Shown here: positions 27,495-36,072 of the stretch, piece by piece
Layout: every line of letters starts with the position of its first letter
Numbering within the stretch: position 1 is the first letter of the stretch
DNA from: an uncultured Paracoccaceae bacterium
GTDB taxonomy: Bacteria; Pseudomonadota; Alphaproteobacteria; Rhodobacterales; Rhodobacteraceae
Direction of reading: 5' to 3'
Assembly: GCA_947500825.1 (NCBI GenBank)
Contig: CANMTR010000010.1
Location: 53,243 to 117,242 of the forward strand
Length of the DNA stretch: 64,000 nt
Notes under the pieces: generated by a model
Told to the model about the DNA's origin: nothing
Database searches by the model: none
What the model saw: only the letters and a program-made list of their open reading frames with translations
Position numbers and translations under genes: made by a program

Positions 27495-27638
27495 TTACTT
27501 GGTCAGGATCAGCTTTCCCTGGCGGGTGATCCGCAAGGTATAGGTCATCCCGTGCAGCTCGATCGTCGCGGTCGGCCCACCCGCGGTCAGGGCTGTGGCG
27601 TCGTGGGACGGGACGGGGGTGGCGGTCTGAAGGGACAT
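27495..27638 (-). CDS. hemP: Hemin uptake protein HemP
   Basis: 47 codons, below usual annotation size. The C-terminal half, MTYTLRITRQGKLILTK, is the HemP family signature, and the N-terminal half is a short disordered lead. A strong AGGAG site precedes the ATG. HemP is a small iron-regulated protein usually near hemin transport (hmu) genes; here no hmu gene is nearby. A promoter-like pair (TTGTTT-17-TAACCT on the minus strand) with a CCGAC/GTCGG inverted repeat over the -35 lies upstream, consistent with iron-responsive control. Confidence 0.85.
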   Translation of the reverse strand: MSLQTATPVPSHDATALTAGGPTATIELHGMTYTLRITRQGKLILTK

Positions 27639-27674
27639 GGGGCCTCTCCTGGTACATATCCGACTGGCGGGATC

Positions 27675-27708
27675 AGGTTAGGCGGGGAAACCCGACAAAA
27701 CAAGTCGG
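27675..27708 (-). promoter_or_regulatory. Putative hemP promoter with overlapping inverted repeat
   Basis: On the minus strand, -35 TTGTTT (27698-27703) and -10 TAACCT (27675-27680) are 17 bp apart. CCGAC (27692-27696) and GTCGG (27704-27708) flank the -35 as a possible iron-responsive operator. I did not match it to a specific regulator. Confidence 0.45.
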
Positions 27709-27801
27709 AAAAACCGGGATACGCAGCGTGTCCGGTCCGGCTTGACCCCGCGCCACCCGGCGCGTGAACCTGCCCTGCAGGACGCGGACCGGGAGCGGGC
27801 C

Positions 27802-28221
27802 ATGATGCAGCAGATCGCCGTCGTCACCCTCGGCGTCGCGGACGCCGCGGCGTCGGAGCGGTTCTATGGCGAGGGGTTCGGGTGGCGCCCGGCCTTTCGC
27901 AACGATGCCATAGCCTTCTACCAGATGAACGGCCTCGTCCTGGGCCTGTTCGACCGCGCCGCCCTCGCCGAGGACATGGGCCGCGCCGGGGCCGGCCCCG
28001 GCGCCGTGGCGCTCGCCCACAACGTCGCCACGAGGTACGAGGTGTCCCCCCTGATGGCCCGGCTGGTCGAGGCGGGCGGGACCCTGCTGAGGCCCGCCGA
28101 CGCGCCCCCGCACGGGGGCTTTCGCGGCTACGTGGCCGACCCGGACGGCCATGCCTGGGAGATCGCCTGGAACCCCCACTGGCCCATCGACGACGAGGGC
28201 CGCGTCCGGATCGCGACCTGA
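27802..28221 (+). CDS. VOC-family (glyoxalase-like) protein
   Basis: 139 residues starting MMQQIAVVTLGVADAAASERFYGEGFGW. Two paired beta-alpha-beta-beta-beta modules of the vicinal-oxygen-chelate fold end with YVADPDGHAWEIAWNP, whose H and E residues are typical metal ligands. The reaction is unknown; relatives act as glyoxalases, dioxygenases or antibiotic-binding proteins. Two adjacent ATGs (27802, 27805) follow a GGGAG site. It is convergent with choV, with 13 bp between stops. Confidence 0.87.
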   Translation: MMQQIAVVTLGVADAAASERFYGEGFGWRPAFRNDAIAFYQMNGLVLGLFDRAALAEDMGRAGAGPGAVALAHNVATRYEVSPLMARLVEAGGTLLRPADAPPHGGFRGYVADPDGHAWEIAWNPHWPIDDEGRVRIAT

Positions 28222-28234
28222 GCCCGGCCTCCCT

Positions 28235-29263
28235 TCAGGCGCGGGGGTCCAGCAGGCGGCGGATCAGGCCGCTCTCGGTCACGCGGCCGATGCGCGTGTC
28301 CCCGTCGGTGACGGCGACCGGCCCGCCGGCGGAGCCCAGCGCCCGCATCACCTGCTCGACGGTGGCCTCCGCCGGGATGGTGGGGTCGGGCAGGGTGGCG
28401 TCGTCCGCACGGTCCATCACGTCGCGGGCGGTCAGCACGCCCAGCGGGTTCATGTGGGCGACGAAATCGGCCACGTAGTCGTCGGCGGGGCGGGAATAGA
28501 TCTCCTGCGGGGTCCCCGACTGGACGATCCGGCCCCCCTCCATGATGGCGATGCGGTTGCCGATCTTGAACGCCTCGTCGAGGTCGTGGCTGACGAAGAC
28601 GATGGTCTTCTTCAGGCGCTCCTGAACCTCCAGAAGCTCGTCCTGCAGCTTGTTGCGGATCAGCGGGTCGAGCGCGGAGAAGGGCTCGTCCATCAGTAGG
28701 ATCGGCGCGTCGGTGGCGAAGGCGCGCGCCAGCCCCACGCGCTGCTGCATGCCGCCCGACAGCTCGCCCACCTTGCGGTCGCCCCAGCCGCCGAGGCCCA
28801 CGAGGTCGAGCTGACGCTCCACTGCCTCGCGGCGCTCGGCCCTCGAGCGGCCGCCGAGCTCCAGCCCCAGGCCGACGTTCTCGCGCACCGTGCGCCAGGG
28901 CAGCAGCCCGAACTGCTGGAACACCATGGACACGGTTTCCAGCCGGATGCGGCGCAGGTCGCCCTTCTTCGCATGGGTGACATCGACCATGCGCTCGCCC
29001 GCGCGGACCTCCACCTTGCCGCGAGCGACGGGGTTGAGGCCGTTGACCGCGCGCAGCAGGGTGGACTTGCCAGAGCCCGACAGGCCCATGAGGACGAGGA
29101 TCTCGCCCTCCTCGACCTCGAGGGTGCAGTCGTGGACGCCCAGCACCTGGCCCGTGCGCGCCTCGATCTCGGCCCGGTCCAGCCCCTCGTCCATCAGGGG
29201 CAGGGCCTTGCCGGGGCTGTCGCCGAAGACGATGGAGACGTGGTCGATGCGGACGGTGCTCAT
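28235..29263 (-). CDS. choV: Choline ABC transporter ATP-binding protein
   Basis: 342 residues: an ABC ATPase with Walker A GLSGSGKST, signature LSGGMQQRVGLA and Walker B LLMDEPFSALDP, then a short C-terminal CBS-like domain (TARDVMDR onwards). It belongs to the ProV/ChoV group. It is the last gene of choX-choW-choV, overlapping choW by 4 bp (ATGA). Together they take up choline; assignment to choline rests on the neighbouring bet genes and on ChoX. Confidence 0.93.
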   Translation of the reverse strand: MSTVRIDHVSIVFGDSPGKALPLMDEGLDRAEIEARTGQVLGVHDCTLEVEEGEILVLMGLSGSGKSTLLRAVNGLNPVARGKVEVRAGERMVDVTHAKKGDLRRIRLETVSMVFQQFGLLPWRTVRENVGLGLELGGRSRAERREAVERQLDLVGLGGWGDRKVGELSGGMQQRVGLARAFATDAPILLMDEPFSALDPLIRNKLQDELLEVQERLKKTIVFVSHDLDEAFKIGNRIAIMEGGRIVQSGTPQEIYSRPADDYVADFVAHMNPLGVLTARDVMDRADDATLPDPTIPAEATVEQVMRALGSAGGPVAVTDGDTRIGRVTESGLIRRLLDPRA

Positions 29264-30096
29264 CGCTTGGCCCCCACGTTCAGCATCCGGTCGAGCATGA
29301 TGGCCACCACCACGATGACGAAGCCGCTCTCGAACCCCAGCGAGGTGTTGACCGAGTTGAGCGCGCGCACCACCGGCACCCCGAGGCCGTCGGCGCCCAC
29401 CAGCGCCGCGATGACCACCATGGACAGCGACAGCATGATGGTCTGGTTGAGGCCGGCCATGATCTGCGGGAAGGCCGAGGGCATCTCCACCTTCCACAGG
29501 AGCTGGCGGGGCGTGGCGCCGAAGGCGCGCGCGGCCTCCTTGAGGGCCACGGGCGTGGAGGAGATGCCCAGATAGGTCAGCCGGACCGGCGCCGGGGCCA
29601 CGAAGATCAGCGTCGCGATGAGCCCCGGCACCATGCCGATGCCGAAGAACACGATCGCCGGGATCAGGTAGACGAAGGGCGGCAGCGTCTGCATCAGGTC
29701 GAGGACGGGGCGCAGCACGGCGTAGAGCCTCGGGCGGTGGGCCGCGGCGATGCCGATGGGAACGCCCACCCCCATGCACAGAAGGCAGGCCGACAGCACG
29801 AGCGTCAGGCTCTCGGTCGTCTCCTCCCAGTAGCCCTGGTTGAGGATGAACAGGAAGCCCAGCCCGACGAGCAGGCACAACTTCCAGGAGCGTTGCAGCA
29901 CCCAGGTCAGCGCCACGAACAGCGCCACGAGGATCAGCGGGTCGGGGGCCTGCATGAGCCACAGGATCGCGTCGATCAGCGCGCCGACCCCCGTCGACAG
30001 GCCGTCGAGGAGGAAGCCCAGGTTGTCGTTGATCCAGTCGAACGCGCTCGCCGCCCAGTCGCCCACCGGGATCTTGGTTTCGGTAATCCAGTCCAT
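29260..30096 (-). CDS. choW: Choline ABC transporter permease
   Basis: 278 residues with about six to seven helices and the permease EAA-type loop ALKEAARAFGATPRQLLWKVEMPSA. It is similar in layout to ProW/ChoW. The N-terminal ~70 residues (IPVGDWAASAFDWINDN) form the usual amphipathic lead. It forms the membrane channel for ChoX-delivered choline. A stable hairpin separates it from choX upstream. Confidence 0.93.
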   Translation of the reverse strand: MDWITETKIPVGDWAASAFDWINDNLGFLLDGLSTGVGALIDAILWLMQAPDPLILVALFVALTWVLQRSWKLCLLVGLGFLFILNQGYWEETTESLTLVLSACLLCMGVGVPIGIAAAHRPRLYAVLRPVLDLMQTLPPFVYLIPAIVFFGIGMVPGLIATLIFVAPAPVRLTYLGISSTPVALKEAARAFGATPRQLLWKVEMPSAFPQIMAGLNQTIMLSLSMVVIAALVGADGLGVPVVRALNSVNTSLGFESGFVIVVVAIMLDRMLNVGAKR

Positions 30097-30120
30097 CTTC
30101 GGTCCCCGTCGGATAGGTCG

Positions 30121-30148
30121 GGGCGGCCCCGGATCGCCGGAGCCGCCC
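30121..30148 (-). promoter_or_regulatory. Intercistronic hairpin between choX and choW
   Basis: A 12-bp stem (30121-30132 / 30137-30148, one G-U pair) with a 4-base loop. It has no T-tract. Such hairpins after binding-protein genes often protect the upstream message so the binding protein is made in excess. Confidence 0.5.
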
Positions 30149-30184
30149 GTGTCACGTGCGCGTCATGCCCCGTGGGCGCGCGGA

Positions 30185-31117
30185 TTACGAGCCGATGCCG
30201 AGCTCGGCACGGACGGCCGGCAGGCCCTCCTCGCCCTCGACGGTGGTGACGCCCTCGAGCCAGGGCTCGATCACCTCCGGGTTGGCCTGCAGCCATTCCT
30301 CGGTGGCGGCGGCGGGGTCCTGCCCGTCGTCGAGGATGGCGCCCATGATCTCGTTCTCCATGGGCAGGGTGAAGGTCATCTGCTCCAGCAGGCGGCCCAT
30401 GTTGGGGCATTCCTCGGAGTAGCCCTGGCGCGTCACGGTGTGGACCTGGCCCTCGCCGCCGAAGAAGTCCTCTCCGCCCTCGAGGTATTCGAGGTCGAAA
30501 TTGGCGTTCATCGGGTGCGGCTCCCAGCCCAGGAACACCACGTCCTCCTCGTCGTCCACGGCGCGGGCCACCTGGGCCAGCATCCCCTGCTCGGAGCTTT
30601 CGCGCAATTCGAGGGCGCCCATGCCGTGGCGGTCCTCCTCGGTCAGGCCGATGAGATAGACGTTGGCCTCGTTGCCCGGCTCGATGCCGTAGATCGTGCC
30701 GTCGAGCTCGTCGGCGAAGTCGGCCAGGTCCTCGTAGGTCCGCAGGCCCTTCTCGTAGGTATAGGCGGGCACGGCGAGGTTGTACTTGGTGCCTTCGAGG
30801 TTGACGGCGACCTGCTCGATCTCGCCCGAGTCGAGGTACGACTGGATCGCCTGGGTCTGGGACGGCATCCAGTTGCCCAGGAACACGTCGATGTCGTCGT
30901 TCTCCAGCGAGGCGAAGGTGACGGGGACCGACAGCACCTTCACGTCGGGGGTGTAGCCGAGCCCTTGCAGGACATGGGTGGCGATGGCGGTGGTGGTGGT
31001 GATGTCGGTCCAGCCCACGTCGGACAGCGACACCTCGCGGCACTCTTCGGCGACCTGGGCGGTGGCGGCGCCGGCGGCGACGATGGCCAGGGCCGAGGCG
31101 GTGATGAGGCGATGCAT
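30185..31117 (-). CDS. choX: Choline ABC transporter substrate-binding protein
   Basis: 310 residues with a Sec signal (MHRLITASALAIVAAGAATAQ). The OpuAC-type fold carries aromatic residues typical of quaternary-amine binding: VGWTDIT (W36), GNWMPSQ, YTYEKGL and LGWEPHPMN. These match the aromatic-box positions known in ChoX, but individual roles are inferred. It is the first gene of choXWV, divergent from betI across a short region containing a palindrome. Confidence 0.93.
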   Translation of the reverse strand: MHRLITASALAIVAAGAATAQVAEECREVSLSDVGWTDITTTTAIATHVLQGLGYTPDVKVLSVPVTFASLENDDIDVFLGNWMPSQTQAIQSYLDSGEIEQVAVNLEGTKYNLAVPAYTYEKGLRTYEDLADFADELDGTIYGIEPGNEANVYLIGLTEEDRHGMGALELRESSEQGMLAQVARAVDDEEDVVFLGWEPHPMNANFDLEYLEGGEDFFGGEGQVHTVTRQGYSEECPNMGRLLEQMTFTLPMENEIMGAILDDGQDPAAATEEWLQANPEVIEPWLEGVTTVEGEEGLPAVRAELGIGS

Positions 31118-31134
31118 GGTCTCTCCATTCGTGT

Positions 31135-31152
31135 ATTGATTGACGGATCAAT
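31135..31152. promoter_or_regulatory. BetI-type operator between choX and betI
   Basis: ATTGAT (31135-31140) and ATCAAT (31147-31152) form a perfect inverted repeat with a 6-bp spacer, TGACGG. It is AT-rich within a GC-rich genome and centred between the divergent choX and betI starts. The placement and ATTGATTGA-like half fit BetI repressor sites, which release DNA when choline is present. Confidence 0.65.
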
Positions 31153-31172
31153 TAAATGATAAGACCGGCCCC

Positions 31173-31775
31173 ATGGCAACAGCCGAGCCGAAAAAGCCCG
31201 CCCGAGAACGGGCCGAGATCCGCCGCCGGGCGGATCTGATCGGCGCGACGGTGGCCGAGATCGGCGCGACGGGCACGCTCGACGTGACCGTGGGGCGCAT
31301 CGCCAAGCGCGCGGGCATCTCGCCGGCGCTCGCGTTCCATTATTTCGGCGACAAGGAGGCGATCCTCCTCGCCGCCATGCGCCACGTCCTGACCGATTAC
31401 GGCCGCGACGTGCGCCGCGCCCTGGCGCGGGCCGACACGCCCCGCTCGCGGGTGGAGGCGATCGTGCGCGCCGGCTTCTCGCCCGCCAACTTCGAGCGGG
31501 AGGCGGTGGCGCTGTGGCTGAACTTCTACGTCCTGGCGCAGCGGATGCCCGCGGCGCGCAGGCTCCTGGCCATCTACCGTCGCAGGCTCGCCTCGAACCT
31601 GTCCCACGCCTTGCGCCCCGCGCTGGGCGGCTGCGCCCCGGCGGCGGCCGAGCGGCTCGCGGGCCTGGTGGACGGGCTTTATCTTCACGCGGCCCTGGAT
31701 GCGGAGACCAGCGCCGAGACGGCCGTCGGGCACACCCTCTCCGCCCTCGACCACGAATTGCAGGAGGCCGCATGA
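31173..31775 (+). CDS. betI: Transcriptional repressor BetI (TetR family)
   Basis: 200 residues. The N-terminal TetR helix-turn-helix is VGRIAKRAGISPALAFHYFGDKEAIL (about 40-66), and the effector domain has ALWLNFYVLAQR and LVDGLYLHAAL, as in BetI. It should repress bet and cho genes in the absence of choline. ATG 31173 is chosen; an in-frame TTG at 31140 would start within the operator palindrome. The stop overlaps betC (ATGA). Confidence 0.93.
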   Translation: MATAEPKKPARERAEIRRRADLIGATVAEIGATGTLDVTVGRIAKRAGISPALAFHYFGDKEAILLAAMRHVLTDYGRDVRRALARADTPRSRVEAIVRAGFSPANFEREAVALWLNFYVLAQRMPAARRLLAIYRRRLASNLSHALRPALGGCAPAAAERLAGLVDGLYLHAALDAETSAETAVGHTLSALDHELQEAA

Positions 31776-33280
31776 GCCAGCCGAACATCCTCGTCATCAT
31801 GGTGGACCAGCTCAACGGGACGCTGTTTCCCGACGGGCCGGCCGACTTCCTGCACGCGCCGAACCTCAAGCGGCTGGCCGAGAACTCGGCGCGGTTCCGC
31901 AACGCCTATACCGCGAGCCCGCTCTGCGCGCCCGCGCGCGGCGCGTTCATGTCGGGCCAGCTTCCCTCGGGGACGGGGATCTACGACAACGCCGCCGAGT
32001 TCCCCTCGGCGATCCCGACCTATGCCCACCACCTGCGCCGGGCGGGATACTACACCTGCCTGTCGGGCAAGATGCACTTCGTCGGCCCCGACCAGCTCCA
32101 CGGCTTCGAGGAGCGGATGACGACCGATATCTATCCGGCCGATTTCGGCTGGACGCCCGATTATCGCAAGCCGGGCGAGCGGATCGACTGGTGGTACCAC
32201 AACATGGGCAGCGTGACCGGCGCCGGCGTGGCCGAGATCACCAACCAGATGGAATACGACGACGAGGTCGCCTTCTTCGCCTGCCAGAAGATCTACGACC
32301 TGTCGCGGGGCCATGACAGCCGGCCCTGGTGCGTGACGGCGAGCTTCACCCACCCCCATGACCCTTACGTGGCGCGTCGCCAGTTCTGGGACCTCTACGA
32401 GGGGTGCGACCGGCTCGACCCGGAGGTGGGCCCGATCCCCTACGAGGACCAGGACAACCATTCCAAGCGCATCTTCGACGCAAACAACTGGCGCGAGTTC
32501 GACATCAAGCCGGAGGACGTGCGCCGCTCGCGCAGGGCCTATTTCGCCAACATCACCTATCTCGACCAGAAGGTGGGCGAGATCCTCGACGTGCTGGAGC
32601 GCACCCGGCAGGAGGCGATCGTGGTCTTCGTCTCCGACCACGGCGACATGCTGGGCGAGCGGGGCCTGTGGTTCAAGATGAGCTTCTTCGAGGGCTCGTC
32701 GCGGGTGCCGATGATGATCTCCGGCGCGGGGATGGAGCCGGGCCTGGTGACCGACCCCGTCTCGACCATCGACGTGTGCCCGACCCTGTGCGACCTCGCC
32801 GGCATCTCCATGGACGAGGTGATGCCCTGGACCAACGGCGAGAGCCTGGTGCCGGTGGCGAAGGGCGAGGGGCGGACCCAGCCCGTGCGGATGGAATACG
32901 CCGCGGAGGCCTCCTATGCCCCCATGGTCGCGATCCGCGAGGGGCGGTGGAAGTACACCCGCTGCACGCTGGACCCCGAGCAGCTCTTCGACATGGACGC
33001 GGACCCCCACGAGATGACGAACCTCGCGGACGATTCCGAACACGCCGAGGTGCTGGTGCGGTTCCGGCGCGAGGCCGACAGCCGCTGGGACCTCGCCGCC
33101 TTCGACGCCGACGTGCGCGAGAGCCAGGCCAAGCGCTGGGTCGTCTACGAGGCCCTGAGCCAGGGCGGGCAGTTCCCGTGGGACTTCCAGCCGCTCCGCA
33201 AGGCGTCCGAGCGCTACATGCGCAACCATATGGACCTCAACGACGTGGAGGAGCGCCAGCGGTTCCCCCGCGGCGAGTAA
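31772..33280 (+). CDS. betC: Choline-sulfatase
   Basis: 502 residues of the type I sulfatase family; it releases choline and sulfate from choline-O-sulfate. The formylglycine motif C52-A-P-A-R (SPLCAPARGAFMSG) is intact, with metal ligands in MVDQLN and VSDHGDMLGE. The C-terminal segment (VEERQRF) is typical of BetC. It is coupled to betI by ATGA and followed by the transporter, betB and betA, so the operon converts choline sulfate to glycine betaine. Confidence 0.96.
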   Translation: MSQPNILVIMVDQLNGTLFPDGPADFLHAPNLKRLAENSARFRNAYTASPLCAPARGAFMSGQLPSGTGIYDNAAEFPSAIPTYAHHLRRAGYYTCLSGKMHFVGPDQLHGFEERMTTDIYPADFGWTPDYRKPGERIDWWYHNMGSVTGAGVAEITNQMEYDDEVAFFACQKIYDLSRGHDSRPWCVTASFTHPHDPYVARRQFWDLYEGCDRLDPEVGPIPYEDQDNHSKRIFDANNWREFDIKPEDVRRSRRAYFANITYLDQKVGEILDVLERTRQEAIVVFVSDHGDMLGERGLWFKMSFFEGSSRVPMMISGAGMEPGLVTDPVSTIDVCPTLCDLAGISMDEVMPWTNGESLVPVAKGEGRTQPVRMEYAAEASYAPMVAIREGRWKYTRCTLDPEQLFDMDADPHEMTNLADDSEHAEVLVRFRREADSRWDLAAFDADVRESQAKRWVVYEALSQGGQFPWDFQPLRKASERYMRNHMDLNDVEERQRFPRGE

Positions 33281-33350
33281 TGACCTGATTTATTGGTGAA
33301 AACCGCCATCCCGCTGCATCGCGGGCGGCGCAGACGAGAGGACGAGAGAC

Positions 33351-34538
33351 ATGACAGCCCTCATTTCCTTCGGGATCCTGATGGCCTTCGCCCTGGTGAT
33401 CTTCTGCACCATCCGCTGGTGGGACATGCGGCTGATCGGGCCGCACCCGGTGCCGCTCTTCACCTTCGTGGCGATCCTGTTCACCTCCGGCCTCGACGTG
33501 GGGCTGATCATGTTCCCGCTCGCCTTCGACTTCCCCCTCTACGCCAATACCGAGGAGAACCCGGCCTACGCCTTCACCAACCCGCTGGCGTTCGAGTTCG
33601 GCTTCTGGGGGTTCCTGATCTGGGCGTTCTACTTCCTGACGGCGTTCTATTTCTGCGCCATCGAGCCACGGGTGCGCTTCTTCGAGAAGCCGCTCGTCAG
33701 GATCGTCAACAACGTGGTGATCATCACCACCTGCGCCTTCACCGGCTCGCTGTTCCTGGTCTACCTGCCCTATTACCTGCCCGCGATCGGCGACGGGGAG
33801 AGCGTGGTGACGACCTTCTACGTCATCGTCTTCGCGGTGATCCTGGCGGCCTCCTACAGCTCCACCGACATCAAGTACGTGCGCGTCCTGTCGGTGGGCT
33901 CCACGGCGCTCTTCGGTCTGCTGATCGCGGGGCTGTGGCTCAACGCAGGGATCACGCCGGGCGAGTTCGGGGCCTCGATCTCCCATATCGGGGGGTATTT
34001 CGGCAACCTGCACCGCTTCGTGCTGCCGATCACCGACTACCACGAGTTCTACCTGTTCTGGTGGTTCGCCTGGTCGATCATGATCGGCCAGTTCACCTCC
34101 CGCTTCGTCGGCGGAATGAAGACCCAGCACATGCTGGCGGCGCTGATGATCATCCCCTCGATCCCGCTGGCGGTCTGGTTCTCGGTCCTGTTCTTCTACT
34201 ACCAGAACGACATCCCCACCGCGGGCCTGGTGAACCTCGCCATGGTGGTCGTGGGCACGACCTTCGTCATCAACTCCCTCGACAGCCTGATCCGGCTCTA
34301 CACCGACAACCTGGACCTGACGACGCAGCGGTTCGGCAAGTGGACCTACGTGGCGGGAAACACCGCGGTGCTGTTCGGGCTGACCCTGCTGTTCAAGAGC
34401 CAGTGGCTGCAGATCGAGTGGATCGGCGCCATCGTCATCGCCCTCTACGTCTCGGCCATCGCCTTCATCGCGACGCGCCGGCGCCACGTCCTGACCGACG
34501 CCAAGGGCACCTACGAGAAGCCCGCGCTCGACCTTTGA
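33351..34538 (+). CDS. BCCT-like transporter in the bet operon (probable choline uptake)
   Basis: 395 residues, about eleven hydrophobic helices. [20 protein letters not shown] corresponds to the BCCT signature region (usually WWxxW...G.F.AR.S.G), and [15 protein letters not shown] to the TSADS segment. It is much shorter and more divergent than standard BCCT proteins (about 500-700 residues). Its place between betC and betB suggests choline, choline sulfate or betaine uptake. The assignment to BCCT is by motif only; a separate family is possible. Its last codons are duplicated in the following 27-bp repeats. Confidence 0.7.
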   Translation: MTALISFGILMAFALVIFCTIRWWDMRLIGPHPVPLFTFVAILFTSGLDVGLIMFPLAFDFPLYANTEENPAYAFTNPLAFEFGFWGFLIWAFYFLTAFYFCAIEPRVRFFEKPLVRIVNNVVIITTCAFTGSLFLVYLPYYLPAIGDGESVVTTFYVIVFAVILAASYSSTDIKYVRVLSVGSTALFGLLIAGLWLNAGITPGEFGASISHIGGYFGNLHRFVLPITDYHEFYLFWWFAWSIMIGQFTSRFVGGMKTQHMLAALMIIPSIPLAVWFSVLFFYYQNDIPTAGLVNLAMVVVGTTFVINSLDSLIRLYTDNLDLTTQRFGKWTYVAGNTAVLFGLTLLFKSQWLQIEWIGAIVIALYVSAIAFIATRRRHVLTDAKGTYEKPALDL

Positions 34539-34593
34539 GGCGAGCGGCCCGCGCTCGACCTCCAATGCGAGCGGCCTGCGCTCGACCTCCGAC
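34520..34593. repeat. Imperfect 27-bp tandem repeats at the transporter gene end
   Basis: Units at 34520-34546, 34547-34573 and a partial at 34574-34593 share GCCCGCGCTCGACCT. The first unit encodes the transporter C-terminus (KPALDL and stop); the others lie between it and betB. It looks like local tandem duplication. Confidence 0.8.
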
Positions 34594-34617
34594 ACCACGC
34601 CCTTCCGAGGATACCCA

Positions 34618-36072
34618 ATGCAGACCCAACCCACCGCCAGCCACTACATCGACGGGGCCTACCACGAGGACGAGGGGGGCGAGGCGATCCCGGTCGTCTA
34701 TGCCGCCACCGGCGCCGAGATCGCGCGCCTCCATGCCGCCACACCGGACGTGATCGACCGGGCCCTGGCCGCGGCCACCGCCGCGCAGCCCGCCTGGGGC
34801 GCGTGGTCGGGCACCGAGCGGGGCCGCGTGCTGCGCCGGGCCGCCGACATCCTGCGGGAGCGCAACCGCGAGATGTCGCAGCTCGAGACCATGGATACCG
34901 GCAAGCCCCTGTCGGAGACCCTGATCGCCGACGCGACCTCGGCCGCCGACGCCCTGGAGTATTTCGGCGGCCTGGCGGGAAGCCTGACGGGAGAGCACAT
35001 CCAGCTCCCAGACGGCGACTTCGTCTATACCCGCCGCGAGGCGCTGGGCGTCGTCCTGGGGATCGGGGCGTGGAACTACCCCACCCAGATCGCCGCTTGG
35101 AAGGCCGCGCCCGCGCTCGCCTGCGGCAACACGATGGTGATGAAGCCCTCCGAGACGACGCCCTTGTGCACCCTCAAGCTGGCCGAGATCCTGACCGAGG
35201 CGGGCGCTCCGCCGGGCGTGTTCAACGTGGTGCAGGGCTACGGGCCCCAGGCGGCGGCGATGCTGGAGGACCCCCGCGTGGCGAAGGTGTCGCTGACGGG
35301 CTCGGTGCCCACGGGCAAGAAGGTGTACCAATCGGCGGCGGCGGGGATGAAGCACGCCACGCTGGAGCTGGGCGGCAAGTCCCCCATCGTGGTGTTCGAC
35401 GACGCGGACCTCGAAAGCGCGGTGTCGGCGGCGATCAACGGCAACTTCTATTCCAGCGGGCAGATCTGCTCCAACGGCACGCGGGTCTTCGTTCAGAAGG
35501 GCATCAAGGAGGCGTTCCTGGAACGTCTCGCAGAGCGGATGAAGGACGCGCGCCTGGGCGACCCGATGGACGAGGAGACGACGATCGGGCCCATGGTCTC
35601 CGAGCGCCAGCTCGGGATCGTCATGGGGTATGTCGAGGCGGGCAAGTCCGAGGGCGCGCGCCTGGTGGCGGGCGGCGAGCGGGTGGATCGCGACGGGTTC
35701 TGGATCACGCCCGCGCTCTTCGCGGACGTGACCGACGACATGATCATCGCGAAGGAGGAGATCTTCGGCCCCGTGATGTCGGTGCTCGACTTCGAGACGG
35801 AAGCCGAGGCGCTGGAGCGGGCCAACGGCACCGAGTTCGGGCTGGCGGCGGGTGTGTTCACCAACGACCTGACCCGCGCGCACCGGATGGCGGCCGGATT
35901 CCAGGCCGGGACCGCGTATATCAACACCTACAACCTGACGCCCGTGGAGGTGCCCTTCGGCGGCATGAAGATGTCGGGCGTGGGGCGCGAGAACTCCAAG
36001 GCGGCGATCGAGCACTACAGCCAGCTTAAGACCGTCTATGTCAGCATGAACCCGACGGAGGCGCCGTTCTGA
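34618..36072 (+). CDS. betB: Betaine aldehyde dehydrogenase
   Basis: 484 residues; oxidises betaine aldehyde to glycine betaine with NAD(P). It has the aldehyde dehydrogenase signatures LELGGKSP (glutamate) and [13 protein letters not shown] (catalytic cysteine), together with [12 protein letters not shown] for cofactor binding. ATG 34618 follows an AGGA site. Its TGA overlaps the betA ATG (TGATG). Confidence 0.96.
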   Translation: MQTQPTASHYIDGAYHEDEGGEAIPVVYAATGAEIARLHAATPDVIDRALAAATAAQPAWGAWSGTERGRVLRRAADILRERNREMSQLETMDTGKPLSETLIADATSAADALEYFGGLAGSLTGEHIQLPDGDFVYTRREALGVVLGIGAWNYPTQIAAWKAAPALACGNTMVMKPSETTPLCTLKLAEILTEAGAPPGVFNVVQGYGPQAAAMLEDPRVAKVSLTGSVPTGKKVYQSAAAGMKHATLELGGKSPIVVFDDADLESAVSAAINGNFYSSGQICSNGTRVFVQKGIKEAFLERLAERMKDARLGDPMDEETTIGPMVSERQLGIVMGYVEAGKSEGARLVAGGERVDRDGFWITPALFADVTDDMIIAKEEIFGPVMSVLDFETEAEALERANGTEFGLAAGVFTNDLTRAHRMAAGFQAGTAYINTYNLTPVEVPFGGMKMSGVGRENSKAAIEHYSQLKTVYVSMNPTEAPF

